From NCBI RefSeq assembly GCF_016793485.1, contig NZ_JAEULZ010000001.1:558001-622000 (forward strand): 64,000 nt of DNA, in the 5' to 3' direction. The DNA is from Mesorhizobium sp. Lineage in GTDB: Bacteria; Pseudomonadota; Alphaproteobacteria; Rhizobiales; Rhizobiaceae. Both the position numbers and the translations under genes were made by a program. Positions within the stretch are counted from its first letter, which is position 1. Every line of letters starts with the position of its first letter. Shown in pieces: positions 26,260-35,117 of the stretch. A model generated the notes under the pieces. The model worked only from the letters and a program-made list of their open reading frames with translations. It was not told the DNA's origin and did no database searches.

Positions 26260-26781
26260 ATGCATGACCGTCTAGGGAATTCGAGAGTGTTGAAAAAGAA
26301 CGATGTCGGGCCGCAGACCTATCGCGATGCGATGGCGCGGTTTGCGGGCGCTGTCCATGTCATCACGACCGAAGGCCCGGCGGGTCGCCGTGGCACGACG
26401 GTGATCGCCGCATGCTCGGTTTCCGATGCGCCCCCAACCGTACTCGTGTGCCTTAATCGCGAGAACGCCAAGAACGATACCTTCATCAAGAACGGCAACT
26501 TCGCGCTCAATACGCTGGCATCGGACCAGCAGGCCCTAGCAGAGGCGTTCTCGGGCCAGACTGGCCTCCCTGCAGAGGAACGGTTCTCGGTGGCCGAGTG
26601 GGACAAGATTTCGACTGGCGCGCCGACGCTGCTGAGCGGGTTAGCCGTGTTCGATTGCGAGATCATCGATACGAAGGACCACGCCACGCATCGAATTCTG
26701 TTTGGCGAGGTGAAGGGCATTCGCATCGGCGATGCGCCGCATCCGCTGATGTATTTTGAACGCGGTTACCGGTTTTTCTGA
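26260..26781 (+). CDS. Flavin reductase-like, FMN-binding protein
   Basis: A 173-residue protein of the HpaC/RutF flavin reductase family, which supplies reduced flavin to a partner oxygenase. Features: YRDAMARFAGAVHVITTEG, the TACSVSDAPPTVLVCLN-type segment (here AACSVSDAPPTVLVCLN) and the C-terminal HPLMYFERGYRFF. No oxygenase partner is visible. The ATG at 26260 directly abuts its SD-like GGGAGG; GTG 26287 or TTG 26290 are alternatives. Confidence 0.8.
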   Translation: MHDRLGNSRVLKKNDVGPQTYRDAMARFAGAVHVITTEGPAGRRGTTVIAACSVSDAPPTVLVCLNRENAKNDTFIKNGNFALNTLASDQQALAEAFSGQTGLPAEERFSVAEWDKISTGAPTLLSGLAVFDCEIIDTKDHATHRILFGEVKGIRIGDAPHPLMYFERGYRFF

Positions 26782-26835
26782 ACCGCTTGCAGCCGGTGCC
26801 CCCCGCCGCTTAAACTCGGTGCTGGGAGGAAATCG

Positions 26836-27174
26836 ATGACTGGCGCTGCGCATCTGGATGATATCCGGGACCCACTGATCATCGCCGAAGGATGGAAGTC
26901 CGACGGGCGGGGCGTGGCGATCGCCACGGTTGTCGAAACATGGGGTTCTGCGCCGCGACCGGCAGGCAGCCATCTTGTCGTCGATGACGAAGGTAATTTT
27001 CACGGTTCGGTATCGGGCGGTTGCGTCGAAGGTGCTGTCGTGACCGAAGCGATCGATGTCATTGGCTCCGGAAAGCCGCGAATTCTCGAATTCGGCGTTG
27101 CCGACGAGACTGCCTGGCGCGTCGGACTATCATGCGGCGGGCGTATCAGGGTGTACGTCGAGAGGCTGGGGTAA
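26836..27174 (+). CDS. XdhC/CoxI N-terminal domain protein
   Basis: 112 residues, the small XdhC_CoxI domain as a separate polypeptide. The motif TVVETWGSAPRPAGSHLVV and GSVSGGCVEGAVVTEA, with the conserved Cys in SGGC, are diagnostic. The family inserts or sulfurates the Mo cofactor in xanthine- or CO-dehydrogenase-like hydroxylases. Next on the strand is the matching Rossmann-domain protein. Confidence 0.88.
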   Translation: MTGAAHLDDIRDPLIIAEGWKSDGRGVAIATVVETWGSAPRPAGSHLVVDDEGNFHGSVSGGCVEGAVVTEAIDVIGSGKPRILEFGVADETAWRVGLSCGGRIRVYVERLG

Positions 27175-27183
27175 GGCGGCGTC

Positions 27184-27900
27184 ATGGAGTCTGGGTTGCT
27201 CAACGCCGTGAACGACGAACGCCGCGCGCGACGTGCCGTTGTCGTCGTCAAGGACCTTGAGGACGGCAGCGCCCGGCTGGTGCGTGAAACAGAAGAACTC
27301 GGCGGAGAACTGGGCGAGGCCGTCGCGAAAGCCTTTCGCACCGGCAATTCCGGTCTGGTCGAGGCCGGCGGCAGGAGCGTTTTCCTCAACGCCTATCTGC
27401 CGCAACCGCGTCTCGTCGTAATCGGCGCGGTCCACATAAGCCAGGCGCTCGCTCCGATGGCGCGTATCGCCGGTTACCCAATCGAATTGATCGATCCCCG
27501 CACGGCTTTTGCAAGCGCGGATCGTTTTCCTGATGTCGAACTCCATGCCGATTGGCCCGAAACCGTTCTCGCCAAGCGGCCGCTCGATGCCTATTCGGCG
27601 CTCGCGGCCGTCACCCACGATCCGAAGATCGACGACTATGCGCTGAAAGCTGCGCTCGACGCCGGGTGTTTCTATGTCGGTGCTCTTGGCAGCCGGAAGA
27701 CCCATGCAAAGCGCGTCGAGAGGCTTCTGGCGCTTGGAGCGACTACTGCACAGGTCGAGCGCATTGCGGCCCCGATCGGTCTTGATATCGGCGCATCCTC
27801 TCCCGCCGAAATCGCCGTTTCCATACTCGCACAGATTGTCCGCGCCTTTCGCTCGCGCGGCGCTGGAAGCGACAGGCTGCCGAAGGGTGAGGCGGCGTGA
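27184..27900 (+). CDS. XdhC Rossmann-domain protein
   Basis: 238 residues, the C-terminal XdhC partner. The Rossmann region reads PRLVVIGAVHISQALAPMA, followed by LAAVTHDPKIDDYALKAAL and YVGALGSRKTHAKRVERL. In many bacteria this is fused to the small XdhC domain; here the two are adjacent genes. Its stop overlaps the next start (GTGA), so it is co-translated with the cytidylyltransferase fusion. Confidence 0.88.
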   Translation: MESGLLNAVNDERRARRAVVVVKDLEDGSARLVRETEELGGELGEAVAKAFRTGNSGLVEAGGRSVFLNAYLPQPRLVVIGAVHISQALAPMARIAGYPIELIDPRTAFASADRFPDVELHADWPETVLAKRPLDAYSALAAVTHDPKIDDYALKAALDAGCFYVGALGSRKTHAKRVERLLALGATTAQVERIAAPIGLDIGASSPAEIAVSILAQIVRAFRSRGAGSDRLPKGEAA

Positions 27901-29507
27901 AATTCGGGCCTGTTGCGCTTGCGGAAGCCGAGGGCGCCCTGCTTGCCCATGCCGTCGCGGCCGGTGAAAAACTCTTCCGCAAGGCGCATTGCCTGACGGC
28001 GGAGGATGTCGTTTTCCTGCGGGAAGCGGGAATAGCGGAGGTTGTAGCCGCGGTTCTTTCCTCCGACGATATCGACGAAAATGCCGCTGCGACGCGAGTC
28101 GTAACGGCCATGCGTTTCGGCGGAATCGAGGCGAAGCCGGCGACCACTGGCCGGGTCAATCTTTATGCCAAGCAGGCGGGTCTCTTTACCGTAGATCGGA
28201 CATTGGTCGATCGATTGAACGCCCTCGACCCTTCGATCACTCTTGCCACCATCGTGCCCTATAAGCCGGTGAGACGGGGAGACATGGTCGCCACGGTCAA
28301 GATCATACCTTTTGCCGTAGACCGGACGCTTGTCGATCGCGCCGCCTCGCTTCTGTCGTCCGCCCAGATATTCGCAGTCCTTCCCTTTCGCTCCGTTTCC
28401 GCTGGTTTCATTCAAACGGTGCTGCCCGGTCTGAAGGAGAGTGTTCTCGCGAAGAGTACACGGGTCATGGCGGCTCGACTGGCGCGTTCCGGCAGTACGA
28501 TCGCCGAGGAAATGCGGATCGGGCACGACGCGGTCGATTTGGCTGAGGCCATGTCGGTGCTCTCTGAAAGGCATGACATGGTGATCGTTTTCGGAGCGTC
28601 CGCGCTTTGCGATTTCGATGACGTCATTCCGTCCGCGATCAGACGGGCTGGGGGCGCGGTCCTGCGTGCGGGCATGCCGGTCGATCCCGGCAATCTCCTG
28701 GTGCTGGGGCGGTTGAACGGCAAGCCTGTCATCGGCGCGCCTGGCTGTGCGCGCAGCCCGAAGGAGAATGGTTTCGACTGGGTGCTCGATCGCTTGATCG
28801 CCGGCCTTGATGTAACTGACGACGACATAGCCGGCATGGGTGTTGGCGGCCTCCTGATGGAAATTCCCACGCGTCCGCAGCCACGCGAGGCTTCGCTTGC
28901 GGCAAGACCTGTCGATGTGCACGCAGTCATTCTGGCCGCCGGCCGGTCGAGCCGTATGGGCGGGCCGAACAAGCTGATGGCGCATTTTTCCGGCCGCCCC
29001 TTGATCCGGCAGACCGTCGAGCGCGCACAGGCTTCCCTTGTTCGGGGCGCGGTCGTCGTCACAGGCCATCAGGCCGAGCGCGTCAATGATGCTCTGGACG
29101 GACTTGACTTGGAGATCGTGCGCAATCCCGATTTCGCGTCGGGACTTTCAAGTTCGCTCAAGGCCGGCATAGCCGCCTTGCCGCCGACGTCCAGCGGCGC
29201 GCTGATACTGCTCGGCGATATGCCGGCAGTTTCGGCGGCCGACATGAACAGGCTAGTCAGTGAGTTTCGCAAGGCGGGCGGGAAGGCTATCGTGCGCGCC
29301 ACACATGATGGCAAACGTGGCAATCCCGTCATTTTGCCACGGGCGCTTTTCGGTCAGGTCTCCACGCTGGAAGGAGACACAGGCGCGCGGCATCTGGTCG
29401 AGTCCGGGTTGGCTGAGGTGATCGATGTCGAGATCGGGGCAGGGGCATCGATCGACGTCGATACGCAGGATGCGCTTGAAAGCGCCGGCGGCGTGCTTCA
29501 AGACTGA
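27897..29507 (+). CDS. Molybdopterin-binding/Mo-cofactor cytidylyltransferase fusion
   Basis: 536 residues in two parts. Residues 1-340 are a MoeA/MogA-like molybdopterin-binding region (KLFRKAHCLTAEDVVFL; VDRAASLLSSAQ; ASALCDFDDVIPSAI). Residues 340-536 are a MobA/MocA-type nucleotidyltransferase with LAAGRSSRMGGPNKL and LLGDMPAVSAADMNRL. It likely makes the molybdopterin cytosine dinucleotide used by xanthine/CO dehydrogenase-type enzymes. The start is a GTG overlapping the XdhC stop. The Mo-hydroxylase it serves is not in the window. Confidence 0.85.
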   Translation: MKFGPVALAEAEGALLAHAVAAGEKLFRKAHCLTAEDVVFLREAGIAEVVAAVLSSDDIDENAAATRVVTAMRFGGIEAKPATTGRVNLYAKQAGLFTVDRTLVDRLNALDPSITLATIVPYKPVRRGDMVATVKIIPFAVDRTLVDRAASLLSSAQIFAVLPFRSVSAGFIQTVLPGLKESVLAKSTRVMAARLARSGSTIAEEMRIGHDAVDLAEAMSVLSERHDMVIVFGASALCDFDDVIPSAIRRAGGAVLRAGMPVDPGNLLVLGRLNGKPVIGAPGCARSPKENGFDWVLDRLIAGLDVTDDDIAGMGVGGLLMEIPTRPQPREASLAARPVDVHAVILAAGRSSRMGGPNKLMAHFSGRPLIRQTVERAQASLVRGAVVVTGHQAERVNDALDGLDLEIVRNPDFASGLSSSLKAGIAALPPTSSGALILLGDMPAVSAADMNRLVSEFRKAGGKAIVRATHDGKRGNPVILPRALFGQVSTLEGDTGARHLVESGLAEVIDVEIGAGASIDVDTQDALESAGGVLQD

Positions 29508-29510
29508 CCG

Positions 29511-30389
29511 ATGACCTTTCGCATCTCTCTGCTTCTCTCCGGCTTGCTGTCCCTTTCGCTGGTCGACACCGCTTTCGCGCTGACGCTCAAGCCATTCAAG
29601 GACGAATTGTTCGCTTATCCCGCCATCCTGTCTACGGAAGCGGGCGGAGCTTATACCGTTGTCGACTACAACGAGGCGCGCGACATCAACAAGCGCGACC
29701 AGGTTCCTGAACGCAGGGTGCGTGGAAACTACATCTCGACCGGCGTCAGGAAGGCGCAGAAGGATGTTTCGCTGAAGACGGAGGCTGGCACGATCCGGCA
29801 TTTCGCGGTCGGCAAGACCGAAGGCGCGCAGGTCATCACGATCTATCTTCACGGGCAGGGGGGGAGCCGCAAGCAGGGCGTGGACGACTTCACGTTCGGC
29901 GGCAATTTCAACCGCATCAAGAATTTGATGGTGGCGAATGGCGGGCTCTATCTGTCGCCGGATTTCCCTGATTTCGGTGAAAACGGCGCCAATCAGATCG
30001 CTGCGCTTATCGACCACTATGCCGCAAAATCGCCCGGCGCCAGGATTTTCGTTGCCTGCGGATCGATGGGCGGCATGCTATGCTGGCAACTGGCTTCCAA
30101 CAGCACGACGGCCAACCAGATTTCAGGCTTGCTGTTGCTGGGCTCGCTCTGGGACGAAAACTTTCTCTCCAGCGCGGGCTTCAAGGCGAAGATTCCCGTG
30201 TTCTTCGGTCAGGGCAGCCGCGACACCGTTTTCCCGGTCGAAAAGCAGGAGGGTTTTTTCAGGTCGATCACCGAGCGCTCGCCCGGCTATCCGGCGCGGT
30301 TTGTGAGATTCGAGACCGGCACGCACGGGACGCCGATCCGTATGATCGACTGGCGCGAAACGCTGAACTGGATGCTGTCTGTCCCCTGA
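29511..30389 (+). CDS. Secreted alpha/beta hydrolase
   Basis: 292 residues with a signal peptide (MTFRISLLLSGLLSLSLVDTAFA). The hydrolase fold is shown by ITIYLHGQGGSRKQG near residue 105 and the nucleophile elbow ACGSMGGMLC (GxSxG) near residue 185; the catalytic Asp may lie in GSRDTVFPVEKQ and the His in TGTHGTPIRM. Substrate unknown. It starts 3 bases after the cytidylyltransferase fusion, perhaps in the same transcript. Confidence 0.8.
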   Translation: MTFRISLLLSGLLSLSLVDTAFALTLKPFKDELFAYPAILSTEAGGAYTVVDYNEARDINKRDQVPERRVRGNYISTGVRKAQKDVSLKTEAGTIRHFAVGKTEGAQVITIYLHGQGGSRKQGVDDFTFGGNFNRIKNLMVANGGLYLSPDFPDFGENGANQIAALIDHYAAKSPGARIFVACGSMGGMLCWQLASNSTTANQISGLLLLGSLWDENFLSSAGFKAKIPVFFGQGSRDTVFPVEKQEGFFRSITERSPGYPARFVRFETGTHGTPIRMIDWRETLNWMLSVP

Positions 30390-30393
30390 TCGA

Positions 30394-31446
30394 TCAGGGC
30401 CCCATATCGTAGTCAAGCACGGTTTCCGGGTTGATCTCGCCGTCGTAGGACGCATCGACATCGTACTTCACCAGCGTGAATTCCCCATTCCTGAAGAGCC
30501 AGGTGCCGGAATCGGAGGCGTCGCCCACTCCGCGCCATTTTCCGGCCGAGGTAATCGATCGGCTAGCCTCGTCGTAGAACGAGTTGACCAGCTTGGACGT
30601 GGCGGTGTAGCCGATGATGGACAAGCTTTTGACCTTCTCGTCGCTGTCGTCGTTTTCATAGCGGATATCGAGTTCCGGGGTAGCGAACTGCACTTCGCGA
30701 AGGCCCTCATTCTCGTCATGCTGGTAGTAGACGTGGCTCTCGTTGTACGCGCCCGTGCTGCAATAGAACCGGAATAGCCTTGCCGTCCTTTCAGGTTCGC
30801 TGTCGGCATCGGTGCTGTAGCGATACGGAATCCGATACTGCTCGACCTCGACGTTAGCCGGGTCGCCACCGGGCAGATTGCGATCGCACTCCGTGTGCGC
30901 GGTGTTGAAAAGCGTTCGCGCGTCGGACAAAACCGTGTCGGACTGTTCTGGCGCAGGCGCGTCGGGGCAGTCCGTCGGCAGCGCCTCTTCGTAGCTGATG
31001 GTCGACTGCTTAAGGTTGCCCTTGTCGATATGCAGCGGAATGAAAGGCTCACCCTGAATTGCGGGGTTCGCGAGCCGCAGCGTGTAGCATCCGGCAAATA
31101 CCTTCTCGCCGCCCCCCTTGTCGAAGGCGGTGATCGACACCGGCAGGTAATAGAACGTACTGCCCGCGGCGCCTTCGGAAGCGACGTTGCCGGTAATGAC
31201 GTTCACCTGCTGCGTGCCCTCATACCCCTTTGCAAAGGTATCGAGATCCTTGGCGGGTTTCTGATCGCCGAAATAGCCCCAGGCTCGCGCATATTCCTGG
31301 CGGTTTATGGCGTTATAGTAGGACTGGATCAACGATGCCGCGCTGGAGCGGTCGTCTATGTATCGCGTTTCCTGTGCATGTGCGGCGAGGGTCGGAATGC
31401 AGCTCAGAAGAACTGCCGTGGGGAAGGCAAGGACCGTCACGCGCAT
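30394..31446 (-). CDS. Secreted DUF1176-like protein
   Basis: 350 residues with a signal peptide (VLLSCIPTLAAHAQ). An N-terminal NTF2/SnoaL-like segment (SLIQSYYNAINRQEYARAWGYFG) is followed by a cysteine-containing beta-rich region (FAGCYTLRLANP, FRFYCSTGAYNESHVYY) and a C-terminal WLFRNGEFTLVKYDVDASYDG block resembling DUF1176. The role is unknown. It is convergent with the secreted hydrolase. Confidence 0.75.
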   Translation of the reverse strand: MRVTVLAFPTAVLLSCIPTLAAHAQETRYIDDRSSAASLIQSYYNAINRQEYARAWGYFGDQKPAKDLDTFAKGYEGTQQVNVITGNVASEGAAGSTFYYLPVSITAFDKGGGEKVFAGCYTLRLANPAIQGEPFIPLHIDKGNLKQSTISYEEALPTDCPDAPAPEQSDTVLSDARTLFNTAHTECDRNLPGGDPANVEVEQYRIPYRYSTDADSEPERTARLFRFYCSTGAYNESHVYYQHDENEGLREVQFATPELDIRYENDDSDEKVKSLSIIGYTATSKLVNSFYDEASRSITSAGKWRGVGDASDSGTWLFRNGEFTLVKYDVDASYDGEINPETVLDYDMGP

Positions 31447-31886
31447 GTCGAGAATCTCCGCCGCTTTGACGACAGCATAACATCGATTGCGGCAGGCGAT
31501 TGACCGAAGCCTTAAGGAACGGTCGATGGATCAGCGTCTTGCAAGTTGCCGCGGGTGGCGGGGAAAGTCCGCCGGTCGCGCGCCGAGTTCGCCGTGGTCG
31601 GCCTTGCACATCGCATGAAGCAGGGCGAGCGCCGCACCGAAATTAACCTGTTCAGTGGGGCGCGGGCGGGAGAACAACTCTGTCCTGAACACCTTCGTCC
31701 AGCTCCAATTAGTCCTCCCACCGTAAAACTAGTCGATTCGCACAAATTGTGCACTGCAACATATCGCATGGCTGCTATGCGCCACGGAAGGTTGGCAAGC
31801 ATAGGTAAATTGCCGAACAAACTGCGTCGCGAATTTTAACCGAAGGTCGATATGGTGCCCTGAAGAAGTTCAAAGCTTGTCCTGAC
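31447..31886. other. Intergenic region upstream of the J-domain gene
   Basis: About 440 bases between divergent genes. The right half (31700-31860) is AT-richer than its surroundings and probably carries the promoter of the J-domain gene. Short frames exist on both strands but none has a good start or coding look. A strong SD (AGGGAGG) lies at 31887-31893, immediately right. Confidence 0.5.
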
Positions 31887-31898
31887 AGGGAGGTTATC

Positions 31899-32417
31899 AC
31901 GTCCACGAAACGCGATTTCGCTTCGCTGCTGGACGACCTGTTCGTCGCGGCGGAAACGCCGGCTGCGCAAGAGCCGCGGCCAACGATACCGTTCGACTAT
32001 CTAACCGTTGCTGAAGAACTCCATTCCGGACGCATCAAGGTGTCGGACGACGATGTTTCCGCCGAATATCGACGCTCGAGCGAAGATTTTGCGGCCGAGT
32101 TGAAGGCCCTTCTTGGGGAACTCGAGGCGGAGCAGAAGGCCGAGGATGCTGAACAGGCTGCGGACCAATCCGTAGAGGTATCGGATGACGTTCTGGTTGA
32201 GACGCTGTCCACCGACCCGGACGCCATTGCGATCGAATTGGGTCTGGATGGTTCCGCGCTGCCCGATCTCGGCCGGTTGCGGCGGGCATTCGCCCTGAAA
32301 AACCACCCTGATCGCGTACCGTCGCATCTGCGTCAGAGGGCGCTGCAGCGGATGCAGGTCGCAAACGGCCTGATTGACGAAGCCAAGCGCAAGGCAGTCG
32401 CCAAGGCCCGGGGCTAA
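31899..32417 (+). CDS. J-domain protein (DnaJ-like C-terminal domain), start codon unclear
   Basis: The C-terminal 50 residues form a J domain: LRRAFALKNHPDRVPSHLR has the HPD motif that stimulates DnaK ATPase. The preceding region is acidic and Ala/Glu-rich, likely coiled. The only ATG/GTG/TTG in frame is GTG at 32040, but coding sequence clearly extends left (DFASLLDDLFVAAETPAAQ, then TIPFDYLTVAEELHSG) to a perfect SD at 31887-31893. No usual start follows that SD; ACG at 31899 has proper spacing. The given start is therefore provisional. Confidence 0.65.
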   Translation, partial: TSTKRDFASLLDDLFVAAETPAAQEPRPTIPFDYLTVAEELHSGRIKVSDDDVSAEYRRSSEDFAAELKALLGELEAEQKAEDAEQAADQSVEVSDDVLVETLSTDPDAIAIELGLDGSALPDLGRLRRAFALKNHPDRVPSHLRQRALQRMQVANGLIDEAKRKAVAKARG

Positions 32418-32513
32418 CGACTGGCCTTATTGACAATCGATCTTTCATTTTCGTGGTGGTCGCGCTAGATCGCCGACTTCCTCTGCGAAAATCATTCAGC
32501 AAAAACCCGGAGT

Positions 32514-33572
32514 ATGCGCATGGAAATGCGACGCCTTGGCCGCACGGATTTGTCCGTTTCGCGTATCTGTCTGGGCACGATGACATGGGGCCAGCAGAAC
32601 ACCGAAGCCGAAGGTTTTCAGCAGATGGACGCGGCTTTCGAAGCGGGCGTGAACTTTCTCGACACGGCCGAGCTCTATTCGATCCCGCCAAAGGCGGAAA
32701 CTCAGGGCAGCACGGAGCGGATCGTCGGCAATTGGCTCAAGGCACGGGGCAATCGCGACAAGGTTGTCGTCGCCACGAAGGTCGTGGGGCGCACACAGAT
32801 GGAGTGGTTTCGCGGCGGCCGACCGTCGAAACTGGTACGGGCTGACATCTTCGATGCGATAGACAAGTCATTGACGAGATTGGGAACGGATTACGTCGAT
32901 CTCTATCAGCTCCATTTCCCGGAGCGAAAGATCCCTTGGGGATCGAACCCGACCCGCTACGGAAAATGGCCGGCAGATCGCTACGACGACGAGACCCAGA
33001 TCGAAGAGACGCTCGGCGTTCTGGACGAATTGGTGAAACTCGGTAAGATTCGCCATTTCGGCGTATCGAACGAGAGCTCGTGGGGTGTCATGCGCTTCGT
33101 CGCCGAGGCCGATAAAAGCAATGGACCGCGTGTCGTTTCGATCCAGAACGCTTACAATCTGGTCAACAGAACTTTCGAGGTGAATCTCGCGGAAGTCTGT
33201 GAGCGCGAGGATGTGGCGTTGCTGGCCTATTCGCCGCTGGGACAGGGATATCTGACCGGCAAATACGACAACGGGGCAAGGCCCGAGGGAGCCAGGTCGA
33301 CGCTGTTCAACCGCGGACAGCGCTACGAGACGCCGGGGGCAGCCGAGACGATCGCCGAATACACCGCGCTCGCGCGCGGTTTCGGGATGGAGCCTGCGCT
33401 TTTTGCCGCTGCGTTTGTGCTCGATCAGAATTTCGTTGTTTCCAGCATCATCGGAGCGACGAAGATGTGGCAACTGGAAATGGCCTTGGCCGCCGCCGAC
33501 GTGCAGTGGACCGACGAGATGCGGAAGGCTGTCGACGCCATTCATCAGCGGACCGGCAATCCCTGTCCCTGA
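32514..33572 (+). CDS. Aldo/keto reductase, Tas-like
   Basis: 352 residues. An NADPH-dependent TIM-barrel reductase. The tetrad is visible: Asp and Tyr in FLDTAELYSIPP, Lys in VVVATKVVG, His in LYQLHFPER. The insert PKAETQGSTERIVGNWL and overall pattern match the Tas subgroup of family 13. ATG 32514, 32520 and 32526 are all in frame and too close to separate. Confidence 0.9.
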   Translation: MRMEMRRLGRTDLSVSRICLGTMTWGQQNTEAEGFQQMDAAFEAGVNFLDTAELYSIPPKAETQGSTERIVGNWLKARGNRDKVVVATKVVGRTQMEWFRGGRPSKLVRADIFDAIDKSLTRLGTDYVDLYQLHFPERKIPWGSNPTRYGKWPADRYDDETQIEETLGVLDELVKLGKIRHFGVSNESSWGVMRFVAEADKSNGPRVVSIQNAYNLVNRTFEVNLAEVCEREDVALLAYSPLGQGYLTGKYDNGARPEGARSTLFNRGQRYETPGAAETIAEYTALARGFGMEPALFAAAFVLDQNFVVSSIIGATKMWQLEMALAAADVQWTDEMRKAVDAIHQRTGNPCP

Positions 33573-33653
33573 GTTTGCGGGTTCAGGCTGACTAGCCGCG
33601 ACCGGATCAAAGGCCTATGCCTGTCGGAACGATCTGGATCGGGAGAGCGCGAC

Positions 33654-33902
33654 GTGCTGCGGGTGACAAAGGCGCCGGTTGAAGCCATCTATGTGCCAAC
33701 CGCGCGGCGGAAGCTGCTCCATCCCGAGACGGCGCGGGCTTTGGCCGAAGACATACTGCAAAACGGGTTGAAGACACCGATACAGGTAAGGCACGACGGC
33801 AAGCGATACATCCTTGTCGAAGGCCTGCATCGCCTTGAGGCTGTGAAATGGCTCGGTGAGGCCGAGATCGACGCTTACCTCGTTCAGGCCCGCAAGCACT
33901 AG
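33654..33902 (+). CDS. Small ParB N-terminal-domain protein
   Basis: 82 residues covering only the ParB/sulfiredoxin-like domain: LHPETARALAEDILQNGLKTPIQVRHDGKRY (given here in outline) and the core VEGLHRLEAVKWLGE, which corresponds to the GERRxxA box of ParB. The HTH part of ParB is missing, so it is a stand-alone nuclease/CTPase-like domain of unknown role. GTG start with SD GGGAGAG. It overlaps the convergent aminotransferase gene by 4 bases. Confidence 0.75.
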   Translation: MLRVTKAPVEAIYVPTARRKLLHPETARALAEDILQNGLKTPIQVRHDGKRYILVEGLHRLEAVKWLGEAEIDAYLVQARKH

Positions 33903-35053
33903 CGTTTCGACAGCCAGCCCTCGATCCGATCGATTGCCGTGACCATGTCGGCATGGCTGCCTGCATAAGAAAAGCGCATATAGCGGTGGCCGGCGAGCGG
34001 ATCGAAATCCCGTCCCGGGGTGGCGGCGACCTGCGCTTCAGCAAGCATGCGCTTCGCGAAGGCCATGCTGTCATTTGTCAGCTTGGTTACGTCGCAGAAG
34101 GCATAGAACGCCCCGTCCATCGGAGCGGCGAAAACGAAGCCAAGTTCAGGAAGCCGCAACTGCAGGAGTTCGCGGTTCCAGGCGTATCGAGCCTTTACCT
34201 CTTCGAGTTCCGCGGTTGCGCCGAAGGCCTTGATGGCGGCGATCTGGGATAGTTCCGGCGCGGAAATGTAGAGGCTTTGTGCAATGCGCTCGACCGGACG
34301 GACGAGTTTTTCGGGCAGGACCATCCAGCCGATGCGCCAGCCCGTCATGCAGTAATATTTAGAGAAGGAGTTGATGACGGTGACGTCTGCTCCAAAGCTC
34401 AAGGCGCTTACATCCGGCGCCGAATATGAAAGGCGGTGGTAGATTTCGTCGGAAATGACAGAGATGCCGAGTTCCCCGGCCGTTTCTATCAGTTCCCTCA
34501 ATTCTTCCGCGGGAATCGCGGCGCCCGTCGGGTTGGCCGGGCTGGCGAAAAGGACGCCTTTCACCGGGGTGGCGGCGTGAGCCTCGCGCAAGTGTTCCGC
34601 ATGGAGATACGGTGCGCCGTCCAACTCTATCTCTACGACGTCGAGGCCGAGCGCAGCCATGATGTTGCGGTAGGCAGGGTAGCCGGGAGCGGCGATTGCG
34701 ACCCGGTCGCCGGGATCGAACATCGCGAGAAAGGCCAAGTTGAAGGCTGCCGAGGAACCCGTGGTGACGGCAATCCGCTCTGGCGGAACCTCAAGACCGT
34801 AGTGGTCCGCGTAATGGCCTGAGATCGTCTCGCGCAAGGACCGCAAACCCAAAGCGTCGGTATAGCCGATCCGCCCGAGGGCAAGGGCCTGGGCCGCAGC
34901 CTCCCGAACATCACGGGGGGCGGGATCGGACGGCTGGCCGACCGCCATCGAGACAACAGGCAGGCCGAGCGCCTTGAGCCGGTTGGCTTCGGCGAGGATA
35001 TCCATGGCATGAAACGGCTCGACATCGCCGCGTTTCGAGATCGCTACAGTCAT
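33899..35053 (-). CDS. Class I/II aminotransferase (AspC/AlaA-like)
   Basis: 384 residues, fold-type I PLP enzyme. Motifs: TTGSSAAFNLAFLAMFDPGDRV, SPANPTGAAIPAEEL, SDEIYHRLSY and the lysine in NSFSKYYCMTGWRIG. The N-terminal ISKRGDVEPFHAMDI and LPVVSMAVGQPSDPAP fit the aspartate/aromatic aminotransferase subgroup. Substrate cannot be fixed from sequence. Confidence 0.9.
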   Translation of the reverse strand: MTVAISKRGDVEPFHAMDILAEANRLKALGLPVVSMAVGQPSDPAPRDVREAAAQALALGRIGYTDALGLRSLRETISGHYADHYGLEVPPERIAVTTGSSAAFNLAFLAMFDPGDRVAIAAPGYPAYRNIMAALGLDVVEIELDGAPYLHAEHLREAHAATPVKGVLFASPANPTGAAIPAEELRELIETAGELGISVISDEIYHRLSYSAPDVSALSFGADVTVINSFSKYYCMTGWRIGWMVLPEKLVRPVERIAQSLYISAPELSQIAAIKAFGATAELEEVKARYAWNRELLQLRLPELGFVFAAPMDGAFYAFCDVTKLTNDSMAFAKRMLAEAQVAATPGRDFDPLAGHRYMRFSYAGSHADMVTAIDRIEGWLSKR

Positions 35054-35117
35054 TTGCTCCGGTTCCTCGGCCCTGCGCGCCGCAGAAATGCCCGATTGGT
35101 GTGGGGATCACAAGTTC

